Shown here in pieces: positions 5,149 through 7,254 of a stretch of 7,254 nt of DNA. Every line of letters begins with the position of its first letter. Positions within the stretch are counted from its first letter, which is position 1. Source of the DNA: a candidate division TA06 bacterium DG_78 (GTDB lineage Bacteria > Hydrothermota > Tepidihabitantia > SM23-42); assembly GCA_001303225.1 (NCBI GenBank), contig LJNI01000116.1, forward strand, positions 1 through 7,254, given 5' to 3'. A model generated the notes under the pieces. The model saw nothing but the letters and a program-made list of their open reading frames with translations. It did not search any database and had not been told where the DNA came from. The translations under genes and the position numbers were made by a program.

Positions 5149-5880
5149 ATGAACAAGGGACTCGTTATCATTCCCACGTACAACGAGGCAATCAACATTG
5201 AGAAAATTATAAAAAGAATACTATCAATATCTACACATATGGAAATTCTCGTGATCGATGATAACTCACGCGACCATACCGCTGACATTGTTAAAAAACT
5301 GAGCAAAAAAAATACAAAAGTACATTTGATAAAGAGACCTCGAAAAATGGGTTTGGGAACTGCTTATGTTTTGGGTTTTGATTATGCAATGAAACATGAT
5401 TATGATTTTGTTTTTGAGATGGATGCAGATTTTTCCCACGATCCAGGAGACCTGCCACGTTTTATTGATCACCTCAATGAGTACGACCTCATTATTGGTT
5501 CCCGGTATATCCAGGGTGTGAGTGTTGTGAATTGGCCAATGAAACGTTTACTACTCTCTTATTTTGCCTGTTTATTTGCTCGACTTGTTACTGGCGTGCC
5601 AGTTAAGGATTTGACGAGTGGGTTCAAGTGTTATTCAAGAAAGGCACTCGAGAGTGTAAAATGGCAAAAATTTGATGTCGATGGTTACGGGTTTCAGATC
5701 CAGAGTGTCTTTTCTGTTTATAGAGCGAAATTACCTCTCAAAGAAATTTCTATCATCTTTGTTGAACGACGCGCAGGAACATCAAAAATGTCTAAGAAAA
5801 TCATCTGGGAGGCATTTTGGTTGGTTTGGAAATTAAGATTTGGTTCCCTCTTTAGGAAAAATTGGTTTTGGAAAGAGTGA
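5149..5880 (+). CDS. Polyprenyl-phosphate mannose synthase-like GT2, 243 aa
   Basis: A cytosolic GT-A fold enzyme of the DPM1 type, expected to transfer mannose (or a similar hexose) from GDP-sugar to a polyprenyl phosphate. The motifs run in family order: PTYNE (9-13), VIDDNSRDHT (35-44), GLGTAYVLGF (68-77), MDADFSHDP with the metal-binding DAD (91-99), GSRY (117-120), DLTSGFKCY (154-162), GYGFQIQ (179-185) and ERRAGTSKMS (206-215). It lacks the C-terminal membrane helices of two-domain members, so it is the short soluble type. Many relatives have an acidic residue where the final Q185 stands. The start at 5149 is chosen because the promoter leaves no room for the longer upstream frame; MNKGLVIIPTYNE is a normal N-terminus. 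The likely partner is the GT39-like enzyme at 2118-3668. Sugar identity cannot be read from sequence. Confidence 0.9.
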   Translation: MNKGLVIIPTYNEAINIEKIIKRILSISTHMEILVIDDNSRDHTADIVKKLSKKNTKVHLIKRPRKMGLGTAYVLGFDYAMKHDYDFVFEMDADFSHDPGDLPRFIDHLNEYDLIIGSRYIQGVSVVNWPMKRLLLSYFACLFARLVTGVPVKDLTSGFKCYSRKALESVKWQKFDVDGYGFQIQSVFSVYRAKLPLKEISIIFVERRAGTSKMSKKIIWEAFWLVWKLRFGSLFRKNWFWKE

Positions 5881-5893
5881 CGAGCATCTAAAT

Positions 5894-5899
5894 TAAAAT
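5894..5899 (+). promoter_or_regulatory. Possible -10 box for propeller gene
   Basis: TAAAAT lies six bases before ATG 5906, the spacing seen for the leaderless starts in this window, but no good -35 box is found 15-18 bp upstream. Read-through from the GT2 gene is the alternative. Confidence 0.3.
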
Positions 5900-5905
5900 T
5901 TACCT

Positions 5906-7254
5906 ATGTTACTATTCGTCGCATTTGTCATCAATATCACCATCAATCCAGAATACTATACGAACACGAATTATATCTATGAACTCACTGGTCGGGATTC
6001 GTTTGTCTACTGCGCAACGAATGGAGGCATGCAGTCGTATAATCATGTGAAAGGAACATTCAAGGTTATCACTAATGCAGATGGATTATTGATTAATAGT
6101 CAATCATGTCTGTGCGTGGATAGTTCATACTTTATTTGGGTTGGCTCTGCATTAGGTCTCACCGTGGTGAATTCTGCTCTCAGTGCGATTCAGCTCTATC
6201 CATACCAGTTGCCAAGCACGAATGTTCAGGATATCGTCAGTATCCGCGATACTATTTTTGTGGGCACTGCTGGTGGTCTCCTCATCATCGATACGAAAGG
6301 TACGTCACTGGATTTTTCTGATGATGTGAACGTGATATTATATGAGAGTCACGGACTACCTTCGGTCATTATCCATTCGGTGCTATCTTCTGATACCTTG
6401 CTGTGGGTCGGTACAGATGAAGGAATCGCAGTTTTTGACAAAGAGCCTCTGGCGTTGCTCGCAGTATACACAACTGAAGATGGGCTTTTAAGTAACTCTA
6501 TTAATAAGATTGCACTTGTAGAAACCACAGTGTACGTAGGTACTGATTATGGCTTAAATCGTTTTACAGGCGATCATTTTGATACATTGGTCGTGGGTCA
6601 TGAGGTGAACGATATTAGCTATACTGGTGATTCACTTATTTTGGCTTTAGAGGCAGCATCACAAATCGGATTCTACTCTGAAGGGAGCTTATCAATTGGA
6701 AAAAATGGGTTACCGACCATGTGTCGTGTGTCTTCAGTGGCGAATATACAGGGTACTGTGTACTGTGGATTGGAAAATCGTTATGGAAAAAATTATTACG
6801 GCGAAGGAATCGGCTCATTCGATTTTGGTGATACTGTCTGGCACATAATCAAAAATAGATGTCTCCCATCAAATCACATTGCCGATATTACTGCAAATGA
6901 GCATGGTGTGTTTGTTTGCACTGGAGCCCGCGCGAATGAGTCGCGGGGTTTTGGGTGGCTCAATAATGATGATGTATGGTTTTCCTTTAGTAGCGATTCG
7001 ATGCTTTCGTCGAATCAGGTGCACCGATGTGTTACTGCTCCTGATGACAAAGTGTGGTTTGGATATAATGCTTTTCCTGACACTGATTCCTCGATTATGA
7101 TGTTTTCGTTCGACCCATCGAACAATGAGTGGAATTTTATACAAAACCGTTTCAATAACATGGAAGGAACCGTTGCCATCTGGGATATGAAATTTGATAC
7201 CAACAATAATATGTACCTTCCTGTAGCTGGTCCTTCAGACAAACTACAGGTCAT
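5906..7254 (+). CDS. Secreted beta-propeller protein with regulator-propeller repeats (partial, runs off right edge)
   Basis: An uninterrupted frame of 449 codons reaches the window edge. It begins at the first ATG after an in-frame TAA (5894-5896), 25 bases after the GT2 stop. Residues 1-14 (MLLFVAFVINITIN) look like a short signal peptide but carry no positive charge. The rest is beta-propeller with recurring blades of the Reg_prop type: VYCATNGGMQSY (34-45), IWVGSALGLTVV (77-88), IFVGTAGGLLII (117-128), LWVGTDEGIAVFD (166-178) and VYVGTDYGLNRF (209-220). Later blades are weaker, at VYCGLENR (285-292) and VWFGYN (383-388). Loops such as NADGLL, ESHGLPS, TEDGLLSNS and GKNGLP (from about 57, 147, 190 and 265) are the usual 'GL.sN' connectors. 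No histidine kinase part is reached. In related uncultured bacteria such proteins are often extracellular, with C-terminal sorting domains; whether this one is cannot be seen. There is no Shine-Dalgarno. Confidence 0.85.
   Translation, partial: MLLFVAFVINITINPEYYTNTNYIYELTGRDSFVYCATNGGMQSYNHVKGTFKVITNADGLLINSQSCLCVDSSYFIWVGSALGLTVVNSALSAIQLYPYQLPSTNVQDIVSIRDTIFVGTAGGLLIIDTKGTSLDFSDDVNVILYESHGLPSVIIHSVLSSDTLLWVGTDEGIAVFDKEPLALLAVYTTEDGLLSNSINKIALVETTVYVGTDYGLNRFTGDHFDTLVVGHEVNDISYTGDSLILALEAASQIGFYSEGSLSIGKNGLPTMCRVSSVANIQGTVYCGLENRYGKNYYGEGIGSFDFGDTVWHIIKNRCLPSNHIADITANEHGVFVCTGARANESRGFGWLNNDDVWFSFSSDSMLSSNQVHRCVTAPDDKVWFGYNAFPDTDSSIMMFSFDPSNNEWNFIQNRFNNMEGTVAIWDMKFDTNNNMYLPVAGPSDKLQV

Noticed and set aside
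7015..7254. Minus-strand frames at the right end
   Set aside because: They are antisense to the continuous propeller frame, whose blade repeats leave no doubt about the coding strand.

Overview
The window reads as a low-GC stretch of a bacterial chromosome, probably from an uncultured lineage. The tRNA synthetase is a short bacterial/archaeal-type AsnRS. Sensor-like beta-propeller proteins and DUF2089/SHOCT-like/DUF4097 clusters recall WOR-3-like or FCB-like candidate phyla, but that placement is inference. Six complete or nearly complete genes, two partial genes cut by the window edges, and one decayed transposase are visible.

Layout. (1) Positions 1-1573, minus strand: a compact operon reading leftward. 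Its order is a promoter, a DUF2089 zinc-ribbon/HTH protein, a 56-aa two-helix LiaI/LiaF-like membrane protein, a 131-aa SHOCT-like protein, and a SHOCT-like/DUF4097 adhesin-like protein that runs off the left edge. The spacer inside the operon (919-1014) is filled by a strict 10-bp array of GGCA units facing TTGCC units. (2) Positions 1541-2117: a non-coding stretch. It holds a 31-bp tandem repeat over the operon promoter, a frameshifted IS110-family transposase remnant on the plus strand, clustered GTAC inverted repeats, and a pair of strong back-to-back promoter-like sequences sharing a palindrome. (3) Positions 2118-3668, minus: a multi-membrane GT39/ArnT-like glycosyltransferase. (4) Positions 3768-5057, minus: asparaginyl-tRNA synthetase. 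(5) Positions 5149-5880, plus: a polyprenyl-phosphate mannose synthase-like GT2, divergent from asnS. (6) From 5906 to the right edge, plus: a long secreted beta-propeller protein with 'two-component regulator propeller' repeats.

How the genes may work together. The left operon resembles envelope-stress modules of the Lia/Yvl kind: a regulator, a small membrane protein and a DUF4097 protein. A helix-hairpin 'GxLxxEEAxxLL' element recurs in three of its four proteins. The GT2 enzyme would make polyprenyl-phospho-sugar, which the GT39-like membrane enzyme could use as donor for extracytoplasmic glycosylation.

A theme across the window is translation start architecture. Internal operon genes have clear Shine-Dalgarno sequences. 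First genes have none; instead a -10 box lies only 5-7 nt before the start codon, as expected for leaderless mRNAs.
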